Shown: positions 42,986 through 53,977, counted from the stretch's first letter. The stretch: 64,000 nucleotides of DNA from Gaiellasilicea sp037720595 (GCA_037720595.1 JBBJLW010000014.1:1-64000); one strand, 5' to 3'. The notes: generated by a model not told the origin, from the sequence alone. Program-made: numbers and translations.

Positions 42986-43918
42986 CTACGAGCGGCGGAA
43001 CCACTCGATCGTCTCGCGGACGCCGTCGGCGAGTGCCGGCGCGCCGAGCGGCCCGAGAGCGCGCTCGAGCGCCGCCGCCTCGAGCTCGGCCGGGAACGGG
43101 AGGGGCGTCTCGATCCACGAGACCCGACCCACGACCTCGGGTGCTGCGGCCTCGATCGCGGCCACGACCTCGGCCATCGAGGCGAGGACGCCCGGGAAGT
43201 TCACGACGACGGCACCCTCGCGTGCCGTGGCCGCCCGGTGGAAGGCCACGCCGACGGAGGGCGCGTAGTCGTACTGCGCGCTGCCTCCGTAGGCGATCTC
43301 GAATCCCTCGCCCCGTGCGGCCGACTCCATGGCGAGTGTCGGAGCGGAGGTCATCCCCTGGTCGCGACCAGCGCCATAGACGACATAGGGGCGGATTCCG
43401 AACGACGGGACGCGACTCTCGGCCCAGTAGAGCCTGGCTGTCTCTTCGTTTGCCTGCTTCGTGACCCCGTAGAACGTCGCGGGCGCGGTGCCGCCGCGCT
43501 CGAGCGCCGGCGAGGGATCATCAGGCCCGTAGACCGCGGCCGAGCTTGCGTACGCGACCCCCGGGATCCGATCCAGCCGCTGCTTCACGGCCTCGAAGAC
43601 GTTGACGGTGCCGACGACGTTGACACGCGCGCCGAGCACTGGATCGGCCCGGCAGAACGGCACCTGGAGAGCAGCGAGATGGACGATGCGGGAGATCCGA
43701 TGCTCGTCGAGGACGCGGCCGAGACGCTCGAGGTCGGTGATGTCGCCCTGGACCAGGGTGACACGCTCCCGCTCCTCCGGCGTGAGGACGAGCTCGAGCC
43801 GGTGCGTCCGGTCGCCGAGGTCGAAGCCGAACGCCTCGTCGTCCGCGTCGAGCGCGGCCTTGAGCGCCCAGGCGCCGACGCAACCGAGCGCTCCCGTGAC
43901 GAGAACGCGCTCGCTCAG
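42986..43918 (-). CDS. NAD-dependent epimerase/dehydratase with CTG start
   Basis: 310 aa. The Rossmann motif VLVTGALGCVGAW needs translation to begin upstream of the first ATG (43663). The only start-like codon between the previous in-frame stop and this motif is CTG 43918, which overlaps the SDR stop as CTGA. Downstream: YASSAAVYG and the YxxxK in FYGVTKQANE, then IRPYVVYGAGRDQG. Extended SDR, substrate unknown. Last gene of a five-gene operon (aspartoacylase - ceramidase-like - enolase - SDR - epimerase), coupled to SDR translation. Confidence 0.78.
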   Translation of the reverse strand: MSERVLVTGALGCVGAWALKAALDADDEAFGFDLGDRTHRLELVLTPEERERVTLVQGDITDLERLGRVLDEHRISRIVHLAALQVPFCRADPVLGARVNVVGTVNVFEAVKQRLDRIPGVAYASSAAVYGPDDPSPALERGGTAPATFYGVTKQANEETARLYWAESRVPSFGIRPYVVYGAGRDQGMTSAPTLAMESAARGEGFEIAYGGSAQYDYAPSVGVAFHRAATAREGAVVVNFPGVLASMAEVVAAIEAAAPEVVGRVSWIETPLPFPAELEAAALERALGPLGAPALADGVRETIEWFRRS

Positions 43919-44634
43919 TAGACAGCCCTGCCGCCGGAGATGTCATAGGTCGCGCCGGTGGAGAACGAGCACTCCTCGCTCGCGAGCCAGGCCACGAGCG
44001 CCGCCACTTCGTCGACCTGCCCGAGCCGACCCATCGGGATCTTCTCGAGCATGTACCGGATGTGCTCCTCGCTCATCTGTGCGAGCAGCGCCGTCTCGAT
44101 CACCGCGGGGGCGATGCAGTTGACGAGGACGTTCGTCCCGGCCAGGTCCTTGCCGATCGCCTTCGTCAGCGCGATCACGGCCGCTTTCGAGGCCGAGTAG
44201 GCGGCCGCCATCGGGTTTCCCTCCTTGCCGGCGATCGAGGCGATGTTGACGATCCGCCCGTAGTTCCGCTCGCTCATGCCCGGGATCACCGCGCGGTTCG
44301 AGAAGAAGACTCCATCCGCATTGATCGCCAGGACGCGCCGCCACTCGTCGTCGCTCACATCGACGGTGCGGAGTGAATCGCCGGTGATCCCGGCCGAGCA
44401 GACGAGAACGTCGATCGGCCCGAGCTCTGCCTCGGCGCGCTCGACGGCTGCGTCGATCTCCTGCGAGCGGCGGACGTCGCCGGTGAGCGCGAGCACGCCA
44501 TCCGGCCCGCCCGGAGTGAGATCGAGCGTCGCCACCTTCGCGCCCTCCCCGAGGAGCCGCTCGGCGACCCCGGCCCCGATCCCGCTCGAGCCTCCGGTGA
44601 CGAGAGCGACCCGGCCCACGAACCGTTCGTTCAT
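43915..44634 (-). CDS. Classical SDR oxidoreductase (FabG-like)
   Basis: 239 aa from ATG 44634 with AGGGAG upstream. TGGSSGIGAGVAE cofactor motif, NxAG-like CSAGITGD, catalytic Ser in VNIASIAG and YSASK. Reduces or oxidises a hydroxyl/keto group, NAD(P)-linked. Starts 4 nt after the enolase-superfamily gene and overlaps the epimerase start, so it probably handles a product of the dehydratase, such as a keto-deoxy sugar acid (inference). Confidence 0.85.
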   Translation of the reverse strand: MNERFVGRVALVTGGSSGIGAGVAERLLGEGAKVATLDLTPGGPDGVLALTGDVRRSQEIDAAVERAEAELGPIDVLVCSAGITGDSLRTVDVSDDEWRRVLAINADGVFFSNRAVIPGMSERNYGRIVNIASIAGKEGNPMAAAYSASKAAVIALTKAIGKDLAGTNVLVNCIAPAVIETALLAQMSEEHIRYMLEKIPMGRLGQVDEVAALVAWLASEECSFSTGATYDISGGRAVY

Positions 44635-44638
44635 CTCC

Positions 44639-45811
44639 CTACCAGTCCCCGACGCTGCCGTCGGCGTAGAAAACACGTTGCAGGAGCTCGGGCTCGAACG
44701 GATGCGCCTTGACGACCTCGAGGTCGATCTCCACGCCGAGCCCCGGCGCTTCGCTCGCGAAAGCCATCATCCCGTCCTGCTCGATCCGGTGCGACTGAGT
44801 CATCACCTCGACTCGCCAGGACACGTCCGAGGTGACCGCCTCGCAGATCGCGTAGGACGAGGTCGCGAGCCCGAGCTCGATCGAGGCGGCCGTCGAGACC
44901 GGGCCCTGCGGATTGTGCGGCGCGAGCGCGACGCGGTAGGTCTCCGCGAGGGCTGCGATCCGGCGCGCCTCCGTCAGGCCACCACAGTGGCTGATGTCCG
45001 GCTGGAGGACGCTGCACGCGTTCTTCTCCAGGAGCTCGCGGAAGCCGTGCACGCCGACGAGCCTCTCGCCCGTCGCGATCGGGGTCGACACGGAGCGTTG
45101 GATCGCGGCGATGTCGTCGGCTCGCTCCGGCCAGCACGGTTCCTCGAGCCAGTAGAGCCCGAACTGCTCGAGGGCGTGCGCGAAGAGATGACCCATCCGC
45201 GGGCTCGGGCGGGCGTGGCAGTCGACCATGATGTCGATCTCCTCGCCGACCGCCTCGCGCATCGCGGCGACGCAGCGTTCGGCGTGGCGGATCGGCGCCA
45301 ACCCCTCGAGCGGCATCGTCGGCGGCACGGCCATCGCCTTGAAGGCGGTGAACCCGCTCTCCACCATTGCGCTCGCGAGCTCACCGAAGCGCTGCGGCTC
45401 ATCGGTCTCGTAGAAGTCCTCCATCTTCCCGCCGCCGAGGTGGCCGTAGAGGCGGACGTAGTCGCGGACCGGCCCGCCCCAGAGCTTGTGGCACGGGACG
45501 CCGTGCACCTTGCCGAGGATGTCCCAGAGAGCGATGTCGATCCCCGACAGGGCGGTGCCGCGAACGATGTCGTTTCCGTGCCAGAAGTGCTGGCGGAACA
45601 TCATCTGCCAGAGATGCTCGATCCGCGTCGGATCCTCGCCGACGATCAGCTCGGCAAGATCCTCGACGGCGCCGACGACCGCCCGCGTGTGCCATTCGAG
45701 CGTCGCCTCGCCCCAGCCGTGGAGACCGTCCTCGTCGGTGACGACGCGCACGAAGATCCAGTTGCGCATCCGCGCATGGCAGACATGCGCCTCGACGGCG
45801 ACGATCTTCAC
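44639..45811 (-). CDS. Enolase-superfamily dehydratase (galactonate-dehydratase-like)
   Basis: 390 aa. Mandelate racemase subgroup: metal ligands Asp in IMVDCHARP, Glu in YWLEEPCW and Glu in IATGERL; His-Asp dyad from LAPHNPQGP and LQPDISHCGG. N-terminal lid with GWGEATLEWHTRAV and IDIALWDILGK. These features fit sugar-acid dehydratases such as D-galactonate dehydratase; the exact acid is not known. Overlaps the ceramidase-like gene by 4 nt. Confidence 0.85.
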   Translation of the reverse strand: MKIVAVEAHVCHARMRNWIFVRVVTDEDGLHGWGEATLEWHTRAVVGAVEDLAELIVGEDPTRIEHLWQMMFRQHFWHGNDIVRGTALSGIDIALWDILGKVHGVPCHKLWGGPVRDYVRLYGHLGGGKMEDFYETDEPQRFGELASAMVESGFTAFKAMAVPPTMPLEGLAPIRHAERCVAAMREAVGEEIDIMVDCHARPSPRMGHLFAHALEQFGLYWLEEPCWPERADDIAAIQRSVSTPIATGERLVGVHGFRELLEKNACSVLQPDISHCGGLTEARRIAALAETYRVALAPHNPQGPVSTAASIELGLATSSYAICEAVTSDVSWRVEVMTQSHRIEQDGMMAFASEAPGLGVEIDLEVVKAHPFEPELLQRVFYADGSVGDW

Positions 45812-47175
45812 GCCAGCCCTCGCAGGAGCGCGACGCTCTCCTCGACGACACGCTCGACCTCGCCGCGGTCGAGGTTGGAGTTCGTGATGCCGTACGCCCA
45901 GCGGTAGCGGTCCTGGTCGAGCAGCTCCGCGAGCGGAACGCCGTCGAGCAGGTCGAGCTCCTCATCGCCCGGGAGGTAGCCGGCGTAGTCGTTCGAGTAG
46001 CCGAGGACGAATGTGGTCGCGAACGGGCTGCCAGTGCGGATCCGCTGCCCCTGCTCGTTGAAGAGCTCGAACGGGTTTGCGGCGATCGCGGCGTCCCCGA
46101 CCCTCAGCACCTGCAGCTCCGCGCGGACGGGTGTGTCGGCGCGCTCGATCATGTCGGCGTACATCGTCAACGCGCCTTTCTGATAGCCGAGGGGGAAGTC
46201 CTGCGCGGAGGTGGCGGTGTGCACGCTCTCCGGCCAGACCTCGGGAAAGTCCGGTACCGGCTGCTCGGCGAGCTCCGCGCGCCGCGCCGCGATCTCGTCG
46301 GAGGTCCAGGGAATCCTGCGGCGGCGAAGCTCGACAGTGGTCGACACGGCACCGAGCTCGACGTCGTCGGTCGTCTCGATCGCGGGCAGCGTCTTCAGTA
46401 CCGCCTTTGCGACCGCTCGCCCGAACTCGTCGCGGGTCTCGAAGCTGTGCCGGCGCGCCGCGCGGTTTCCGAACCAGAAGTCCCAGGCGGCGACATCACC
46501 CGCAGTGCCGGAGAGGAAGAGGCACTCGGCACCCGGCACCTCGGTCTCGACCGCCTCGCGGAGCGGGCCGGGGAAGTCGGCGTTCCAGAGCGTCGTCTCG
46601 CCGCCGATCAGCGTTCCGTGGCAGGCGATGCTCGCGACGACGGCGATCGGAGAGCCGTCATCCGAGTCGACTCGGAGCACCGGCACGGAGTCGTCGACCG
46701 GCTGATCCCGGCGGACACGGTTGACCGTGATCCCAGGGGCGCGCCCCATCTCCTGGCCCACGCGGGCCGGCTCCCGGTTCCGCCAGGCGGAGTAGACAGC
46801 CCCCGCCAGCTGGTCGACGACGGCATCGATGTACCGACCGAAGGCCGGCGAGTCGGCGAGCCCGGCGACCGAGGAACCGCGCGAGATGCTGGGCGCGCTG
46901 TGGTTGTGGGAGGCGTTGACGAGCACGGCCTCGGCCGCGATCCCGGTCAGCTCCTGGACGCGCTCCCGCACACCGGCGGTCAGGTCGGCGCCTGCGAACA
47001 CGAGATCGACGGCGACGATCGCGAGTGTCCGGCTGCCGTCGTCGAGGACGAGCGCCTGCCCGAGCATCGGATCGTGGACGCCGGTGGCGAGCCCGGTCCG
47101 ACCCGACCAGCAGCCGTGCGGCAGTCCCGAGGGCGGCGTGATGTCCACGCGGGCGACTCCGGCGGTGAGGATCAC
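45808..47175 (-). CDS. Neutral/alkaline ceramidase-N-like amidase
   Basis: 455 aa from GTG 47175, overlapping the aspartoacylase stop. Shares with neutral ceramidases ILTAGVARVDITPP, the metal-binding VNASHNHSAPS and IACHGTLIG, and LFLSGTAGDVA. There is no signal peptide, so it is probably cytoplasmic and unlikely to be a true ceramidase. The family cleaves N-acyl bonds; next to an aspartoacylase it may remove an acyl group from the pathway substrate (inference). Confidence 0.75.
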   Translation of the reverse strand: MILTAGVARVDITPPSGLPHGCWSGRTGLATGVHDPMLGQALVLDDGSRTLAIVAVDLVFAGADLTAGVRERVQELTGIAAEAVLVNASHNHSAPSISRGSSVAGLADSPAFGRYIDAVVDQLAGAVYSAWRNREPARVGQEMGRAPGITVNRVRRDQPVDDSVPVLRVDSDDGSPIAVVASIACHGTLIGGETTLWNADFPGPLREAVETEVPGAECLFLSGTAGDVAAWDFWFGNRAARRHSFETRDEFGRAVAKAVLKTLPAIETTDDVELGAVSTTVELRRRRIPWTSDEIAARRAELAEQPVPDFPEVWPESVHTATSAQDFPLGYQKGALTMYADMIERADTPVRAELQVLRVGDAAIAANPFELFNEQGQRIRTGSPFATTFVLGYSNDYAGYLPGDEELDLLDGVPLAELLDQDRYRWAYGITNSNLDRGEVERVVEESVALLRGLA

Positions 47176-48194
47176 TCGAGCTCCGATCGATCGACCTCGC
47201 GCGCGACCACAACGACATTGTCCCCCTGCTCGGTCGTCGCGATCGCGCGGACGACACAGACGACGCCGTCGTTGCGCGCTGCGATCGGCTCCGGCTCGAG
47301 CTCCGGTCGCTCGAGCGAGTGGACCCGACCCACGACGTCGCCCTCGTGAACGCGCTGCCCGAGATCGACGAGCGTCTCGAAGAGTCCGGAGACGGGCGCG
47401 AGCAGGAAGTTGTCGGCGTCCGTCGCCATCAGCAGGGTCTGCGGTGGAAGGCCGAGCGATTCGCGCGTCTCCACCTCCCCTGCGAGCACACCGAAGCGAC
47501 GGAGCACGTTCGCGAGCCCGCTTCGCGCGAGCCGGTGGATCGCAGCCGTCACGTGGCCGCCGCCGCCGAGCTCCGTCGAGACGACGATCTTTCCTTGCCG
47601 CTCGGCCTCGCCGACGAGGAGCCCCGTGCCGGCGATGTCGATGTAGACGCAGCACCAGTCCGTGTTCCACGCGAGCATCCCCTCCACCATCTCTCCTCGC
47701 TGCGCCGGCTCGTCGACCCAGTGCATCTCCGACCACGGCAGGCAGAGACCGGTGCGGCCGCCGCTATGGATGTCGACGACGACGTCCGAGAGCGGGAAGA
47801 GCTCCGTCGAGAGGAAGTGCGCGAGCTGCTGGTCGGGCGGCCCGGTGGCCGAGCCGGGGAACGAGCGGTTCAGGTTCGCCCCCGACGGCCAGAGGCGCGT
47901 GTAGGCGCGCGAGGCCTCGAGCGAGAGGCACGGGATCACAATCAGGCGTCCGTTGACCTGCTCCGGCCGAAGCTCTCGAGCGAGGTTGAACGCGGCGACC
48001 TGACCCTCCGGCTCGTCCCCGTGGACACCGCCGAGCACGAGCGCGGTCGGGCCTTCCCCGTGCGCGACGCAGATGATCGGAATCCACTGCGTCGACCAGC
48101 CCGATTGGTTCGAGGAGCGCGGCAGCCGGAGATGCCCGGTGTGCTTTCCGGGCGCGTCGAGATCGAGCGTGCAGGTGATCGAGGAGTCGCTCAT
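47172..48194 (-). CDS. Aspartoacylase/succinylglutamate desuccinylase-like (AspA) 1
   Basis: 340 aa. M14-type zinc hydrolase: VLGGVHGDEPEGQ gives the His and Glu ligands, VVDIHSGGR the second His region, with Arg-containing NLNRSFPG between; a C-terminal beta domain follows (about 255-335). Relatives remove acetyl or succinyl groups from amino acids, for example in ectoine degradation. About 45% similar by eye to AspA 2 on the opposite arm at 50719. First gene of the leftward operon; operators lie 23 nt upstream. Confidence 0.85.
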   Translation of the reverse strand: MSDSSITCTLDLDAPGKHTGHLRLPRSSNQSGWSTQWIPIICVAHGEGPTALVLGGVHGDEPEGQVAAFNLARELRPEQVNGRLIVIPCLSLEASRAYTRLWPSGANLNRSFPGSATGPPDQQLAHFLSTELFPLSDVVVDIHSGGRTGLCLPWSEMHWVDEPAQRGEMVEGMLAWNTDWCCVYIDIAGTGLLVGEAERQGKIVVSTELGGGGHVTAAIHRLARSGLANVLRRFGVLAGEVETRESLGLPPQTLLMATDADNFLLAPVSGLFETLVDLGQRVHEGDVVGRVHSLERPELEPEPIAARNDGVVCVVRAIATTEQGDNVVVVAREVDRSELE

Positions 48195-48216
48195 CTGCTC
48201 TCGGCGACTCTAGGGG

Positions 48217-48246
48217 ATTGTTGACAATTTCGCTATAGTCCACAAT
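48217..48246. promoter_or_regulatory. Tandem GntR-like operator sites between divergent operons
   Basis: ATTGTTGACAAT (48217-48228) is palindromic in ATTGT..ACAAT, and ATAGTCCACAAT (48235-48246) matches it at 9 of 12 positions, 18 bp further on. The spacing puts them nearly two helix turns apart. The TTGT..ACAA core is like FadR/VanR-subfamily GntR operators. They lie between the two pathway operons; no regulator gene is next to them. Confidence 0.6.
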
Positions 48247-48296
48247 CGCTGCCTGAGAGGCTTCGGCGGCACCGACCACTCTCTCCGGGAGCCCGC

Positions 48297-49423
48297 TTGA
48301 AGATCACCGATGTCGAGGCCGTCGTCCTGCGACAGGCCGTTCTGAACGAAGGCATCGCGGACGGAAGCCAGGACGATCTCGTGATCCTCGTCTCGACAGA
48401 CGAGGGAATCACCGGCATCGGGGAGGTGGACTCCGCCCCGGAGGCCGTCCAGGCACTCGTCCAGCAGCGGGGCTCGCACGCGGTCGCGACGAGCCTGCGC
48501 GACGCGCTCGTCGGCGAGGATCCGCTCGACGTCGAGCGGCTGTGGGACAAGATGTACCGCAGCGTCATCTACGTCGGCCGGCGCGGGATCGCGATCCACG
48601 CGATCAGCGGCATCGACATCGCGCTCTGGGACATCAAGGGCAAGGCGCTGGGGAAGCCCGTCTGCGAGTTGCTCGGGACGCCGGCTCGCGACCGGATCCG
48701 CGCTTATGCGTCGATGCTGATGCCCGACACGGCCGAGGAGACTGCGGAGCGCGTCAGCGCGCTCATGGAGCAGAACTTCACGGCGATCAAGCTCGGCTGG
48801 GGCCCGCTCGGTAAGGACGCCGACCATGACGTCGAGCTCGCCACGGCCGCCAAGGAGGCGGCCGGAAACGATGTCGAGATCCTGATCGACGCCGGGTTGG
48901 GCTACGTCGCCGACGCGGACACCGCGATCCGCGTCGCCCGCGAGCTCGAGCAGCTCGGGATCTACTGGCTCGAGGAGCCGTTCGAGCCCGACGAGTACGA
49001 GGCGTACGCGAAGCTGGCCGATGCGGTCGAGATCACGATCGCCGCCGGCGAGCAGGATGCGACCCGCTGGGGCTTCCGCGAGCTGATCGAGCGCGGCCAT
49101 GTCGACCTGATCCAGCCGGACGTGACGCGCTGCGGTGGAATCACCGAGACTGTGCGGATTGCCGAGCTCGCCCGCGAGCACGGTGTCGAGACGGTGCTGC
49201 ACGCGTGGAAGAGCGGGATCATCAAGGCCGCCTCGCTGCACGTGAACGCCGTCCTCCCCGACGCTCTCTTCCAGGAGTACTGCGTGGCAGAAACAGAGAT
49301 CAACACCAAGCTGACGAAGCAGCTCCTCCCGATCGGGGAGGACGGCTGCGTCGCGATCCCGACCGCTCCCGGCCTCGGGATCGACCTCGACCAGGACGTC
49401 TTCGACTCGCTACGGGTGTCCGC

Positions 49424-49427
<4 letters not shown>
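48297..49427 (+). CDS. Enolase-superfamily (mandelate racemase-like) dehydratase/racemase
   Basis: 376 aa, TTG start 48297 after TCTCCGGGAG. Metal ligands Asp in ILIDAGLGYV, Glu in YWLEEPFEPD and Glu in IAAGEQD; KLGWGP holds the general-base Lys; VLHAWKSGI gives the His. The KxGW pattern resembles acid-sugar dehydratases and tartrate dehydratase-like members. Substrate unknown. First gene of the rightward operon, followed with ATGA overlap by the class III aminotransferase. Confidence 0.82.
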
Positions 49428-50718
<1,291 letters not shown>

Positions 50719-50722
<4 letters not shown>

Positions 50723-51753
50723 GCACGATCGCCGTCGACTCGCCCGTCCACTGCACGATCGACCTGACGGCGCCCGGGCGACAGGTCGGCCGCTTGCAGC
50801 TGCCCAAGATCACGAACACCGGCGGCTGGGCGCAGAGCTTCGTTCCGATCGCCTCGGTCGCGAGCGGAAACGGGCCGAACGTGCTCGTCCTGGGAGGAAA
50901 CCACGGGGACGAGTACGAGGGCCAGGTGGCGGCCCTGCGGCTGATCCAGGAGCTGGAGTCGGAGCAGGTTTCCGGGCGCGTCACGATCGTGCCGGTGCTC
51001 TCGACTGCGGCGTCGAAGGCGAACACGCGGATGTGGCCGTCGGGCGTCAACTTCAACCGCTCGTTCCCCGGCTCGCCAAGTGGGCCGCCGAACGAGCAGC
51101 TCGCCGACTACCTCACCCGCTTCCTCTTTCCGCCCGCGGACGTCGTGATCGACATGCATTCGGGCGGTCGCACCGCCTGGTTCGTCCCGTGCTCGCACAT
51201 GCACGTCGTCGAGGACGCCGAGCAGAGAAGCGCGATGCTCGCCGGGATGCAGGCCTGGAACTCGGACTGGCACTTCCTCTACATCGACGTGAACGGCACC
51301 GGGCTCCTGCCGGTCGAGGCCGAGGAGCAGGGCAAGATCGTGATCACGACGGAGCTCGGAGGCGGCGGACGCGTCCCGGCCGCCGTTCACGAACTCGCCT
51401 GGAGCGGCCTCACGAACGTGCTCCGCCACGTCGGCGTGCTGGCGGGTGAGGTGCAGACGCGGGCGTCGCTCGGCCTCCCCGAGGCGGTCATCCTCGACGG
51501 CCGCGATCCCGCCAACTACGTGATCGCCCCGGAGGACGGGATCTTCGAGGGCCTGCTCGAGCCGCCAGCCGAAGTGCGAGCCGGCGACCCCGTCGCGCGC
51601 CTCTGGTTTCCCGACACACCCGACCGGCCACCCGAGGTGCTGCGGGCGCCGCTCGACGGCGTACTCGCTGCGATCCGCGCGATCCCGACGACCGAGGCGG
51701 GCGACGGTCTCTTCACGACGGGGAAGCCGATCCGCCCGGAGGAGCTCGCCTGA
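50719..51753 (+). CDS. Aspartoacylase/succinylglutamate desuccinylase-like (AspA) 2
   Basis: 344 aa, GTG start overlapping the aminotransferase stop. Zinc motif VLGGNHGDEYEGQ, NFNRSFPG, VIDMHSGGR, and TELGGGGRVPAAVHE as in AspA 1; the N-termini (CTIDLTAPGRQVGRLQLP here) also correspond. The two copies sit at opposite ends of the divergent pair, suggesting an old duplication with each acting on a different acyl group or chain (inference). Confidence 0.85.
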
Positions 51754-51785
51754 CTCACCTGCCGTAGCGGCAGAGATGCGAGATC

Positions 51786-52196
51786 GTGGGTTATCCTCGT
51801 GCCTTGAGCGAGCAGGCTTCTTGGCCAGGCGGTATCGGTGCCATCACCCTGTTCGTGGAGGACCTGGCCACCGCCAAGCGGTTCTACCGTGAGGTCTTCG
51901 GCTTGCCGGTCACGTTCGAGGACGACGATTCGGCGGTGTTCAAGTTCGGTGACACGCTGGTCAACCTGCTGAAGACGACAGCCGCACAGGGGCTCATCGA
52001 GCCCGCAGCGGTTGCAAGCCGCGGGGCCGGCGCCCGCCTGCAGTTCACCATCGGGGTAGACGACGTGGATGCAATGTGCGCGGAACTGGCCACCCGCGGA
52101 GTGGAGCTGCTGAACGGCCCGATGGATCGCCCGTGGGGAATCCGAACCGCGAGCTTCAGAGATCCCGGTGGCCACATCTGGGAGATCGCTCAGTAA
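51786..52196 (+). CDS. VOC/glyoxalase-fold protein
   Basis: 136 aa. One VOC module pair: GAITLFVEDLATAKRFYREV, then FGLPVTFEDDDSAVFKFG, and in the second half QFTIGVDDVDAMCAELATRG and FRDPGGHIWEIAQ. The metal-ligand Glu in HIWEIAQ is present. Likely a small dioxygenase or antibiotic-binding type; substrate unknown. Start GTG 51786 or TTG 51804. Not overlapping the aspartoacylase operon (33-nt gap). Confidence 0.78.
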   Translation: MGYPRALSEQASWPGGIGAITLFVEDLATAKRFYREVFGLPVTFEDDDSAVFKFGDTLVNLLKTTAAQGLIEPAAVASRGAGARLQFTIGVDDVDAMCAELATRGVELLNGPMDRPWGIRTASFRDPGGHIWEIAQ

Positions 52197-52384
52197 CGAG
52201 CGTTGGAGCCGCGTGACGAGTACGCGGCGAAGCTCGTCGGCCACCCCACCAGCCGGCAACGATAGGAAGACAACACGTGGCCGAGCGCCAGTGTTCAGAA
52301 CGTCCTTTGGGCGGGCGGAGACCCGCGGCTGCGTGGATGTCTCGATGTCGAAGCCCTCGAGATCTCGTTGCTACTGTCTGGTGG

Positions 52385-53107
52385 ATGCGGGTCGTTGAGC
52401 TCTGGCGATATCCCGTCAAGTCACTGCAAGGTGAGCGGCTCGATTCGGTGGCGGTGACAACCGATGGTCTCGAAGGTGATCGTCGCCTCGCGATCTACGA
52501 TGTCCAGTCCGGATTTGGGCTGACCGCAAGGCGTGTTCCGGATCTGCTTTTCGCTTCGGCGCGCTTGCGCGACGATGGGACGGCGGAGATCACGCTGCCT
52601 GATGGTTCGGTGGCAGGCTCTGACGACGCGTTGTCGAAGTGGCTCGGCCGGCCCGTGACGCTGCGCTCGGCTGCGACGGATGCGGCTCGCCGGTACGAGA
52701 ACGTGGTCGATTTCGAGCATGAGACGACGAGTGATTGGGCGCCGTTCGAGGGCGCAGACGGGCCGTTCCACGACAACCCGAGGGCCCGGGTGTCGCTTGT
52801 ATCGAAGGCGACGTTGGGATCGTGGGATCCGCGTCGGTTCAGGGCGAACGTACTGCTCGACGGCGAAGACGAGGACTCCATGGTCGGATCGAGAGTCACC
52901 CTCGGCGAGGCGACGCTCGACGTGGACATGCGGATCGAACGGTGTGTGATGACCACGCGCGCGCAGGCGGGAGGCATCGAGCGTGATCTCGGTGTGCTGC
53001 GAACGATCGCTCGCGAGCGGGACGCCTGCCTCGCCGTCGGAGCACTCGTGGTCGATCCGGGAACCGCTCACGTCGGCGACACCCTGAGGGCAGGGCTAGA
53101 CACCTAA
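52385..53107 (+). CDS. MOSC-domain protein with N-terminal beta-barrel
   Basis: 240 aa from ATG 52385. MOSC_N: VVELWRYPVKSLQGERLDSV, then LEGDRRLAIYDVQSGFGLTA. MOSC core near 130-235 with FRANVLLDG and the conserved Cys in IERCVMTTRAQ. Related to the molybdenum-cofactor sulphurase C-terminal domain and mARC proteins; may handle sulphur or molybdopterin. The 188 bp upstream shows no gene. Confidence 0.8.
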   Translation: MRVVELWRYPVKSLQGERLDSVAVTTDGLEGDRRLAIYDVQSGFGLTARRVPDLLFASARLRDDGTAEITLPDGSVAGSDDALSKWLGRPVTLRSAATDAARRYENVVDFEHETTSDWAPFEGADGPFHDNPRARVSLVSKATLGSWDPRRFRANVLLDGEDEDSMVGSRVTLGEATLDVDMRIERCVMTTRAQAGGIERDLGVLRTIARERDACLAVGALVVDPGTAHVGDTLRAGLDT

Positions 53108-53199
53108 CTCCGCGGCAGGTCCAGGCCCGTCCGAAGGTGGCCGACCCCGCTCAAGGGCGACCTGGAGCTCTCTGATCTGCGCCAGTAGGATCCGCGGCG

Positions 53200-53454
53200 A
53201 TGGCTACCCGCGATGCCCGCTGTAGCTGTGGGCAACTTCATCTCACAGCGGAGGGCGATCCGATCCGGATCGATTTGCCACTGCCTTGCCTGCCAGCGTC
53301 GCACCGGAAGCGCCTTCGGGATCCAGGCACGGTTCAAATCGAATCACGTGCGCGTCGTCGGTCGTTTCAGCGACTACGTGCGAACCTCCGACGAGGGCGA
53401 GGAGAGAACCTTTCTTTTCTGCCCCGACTGCGGCGCGACCGTTCCTCCCGGCCC
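53200..53454 (+). pseudogene. Broken GFA-family (formaldehyde-activating-like) gene
   Basis: Starts ATRDARCSCGQLHLTAEGDP in one frame, then continues in the next as SICHCLACQRRTGSAFGIQA, so a one-base change near 53265 shifts the frame. The zinc motifs CSCG, CHCLAC and CPDCG are all there, but the protein stops resembling GFA after FCPDCGATV at about 53450, losing the last third. Confidence 0.75.
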
Positions 53455-53783
53455 GCCCAGGGAACGCGGGTGCTGCGCAGCAGGCGCGGGTAGGCGGTGC
53501 GCGGCTCGACCGCGCACCAGCCGACGGGCTCACCGTCGAGGTAGGCGACGAGGCCGCTCGTCGTGCCCGACTCCGGGTGATCACAGTCGGTCTGCATGCG
53601 GAGCCGGAAAGCCAGCTCCTCGGCGCCAACCGAGGCCCAAGTCTCCCTGGGCTGCATCTTGTATCGCTGGCAGTGACATCTGGACGGATCGCCACGCGTG
53701 CCGAGCACGGCCTGGAGATCCTCCCAGCTCGCCTCGTTCGCCGGCACGATCGTGACCTCGGGCGTCATCGCGATGTCGGCCAT
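53455..53783 (-). pseudogene. Truncated GNAT acetyltransferase
   Basis: ATG 53783. EVTIVPANEASWEDLQAVLG, CHCQRYKMQPRETW, then LVAYLDGEPVGWCAVEPRTA and YPRLLRSTRVPWAGRE match the front of a GNAT family common in actinobacteria. The acetyl-CoA-binding half (R/Q-x-x-G-x-G/A) is missing: homology stops at 53455, exactly where the convergent GFA gene is cut. Confidence 0.7.
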
Positions 53784-53977
53784 GCGGACACCGTACTGAG
53801 AGTCCGCCAAGGCGGGCGGCGCGCTCGCGGTGCCATCCGAAGTACGGGTGCTAGCCGCACTGTGCCGGGGGCGTAGCGCTGCGAGGCTGGTCTCGACGAT
53901 CGCAGAAGACGCCGCTTCGCGTTGCGGTGGCAGATGCGTAGCCCTACCAATCATTTCGAATCGAAGGAGCACCAGTT

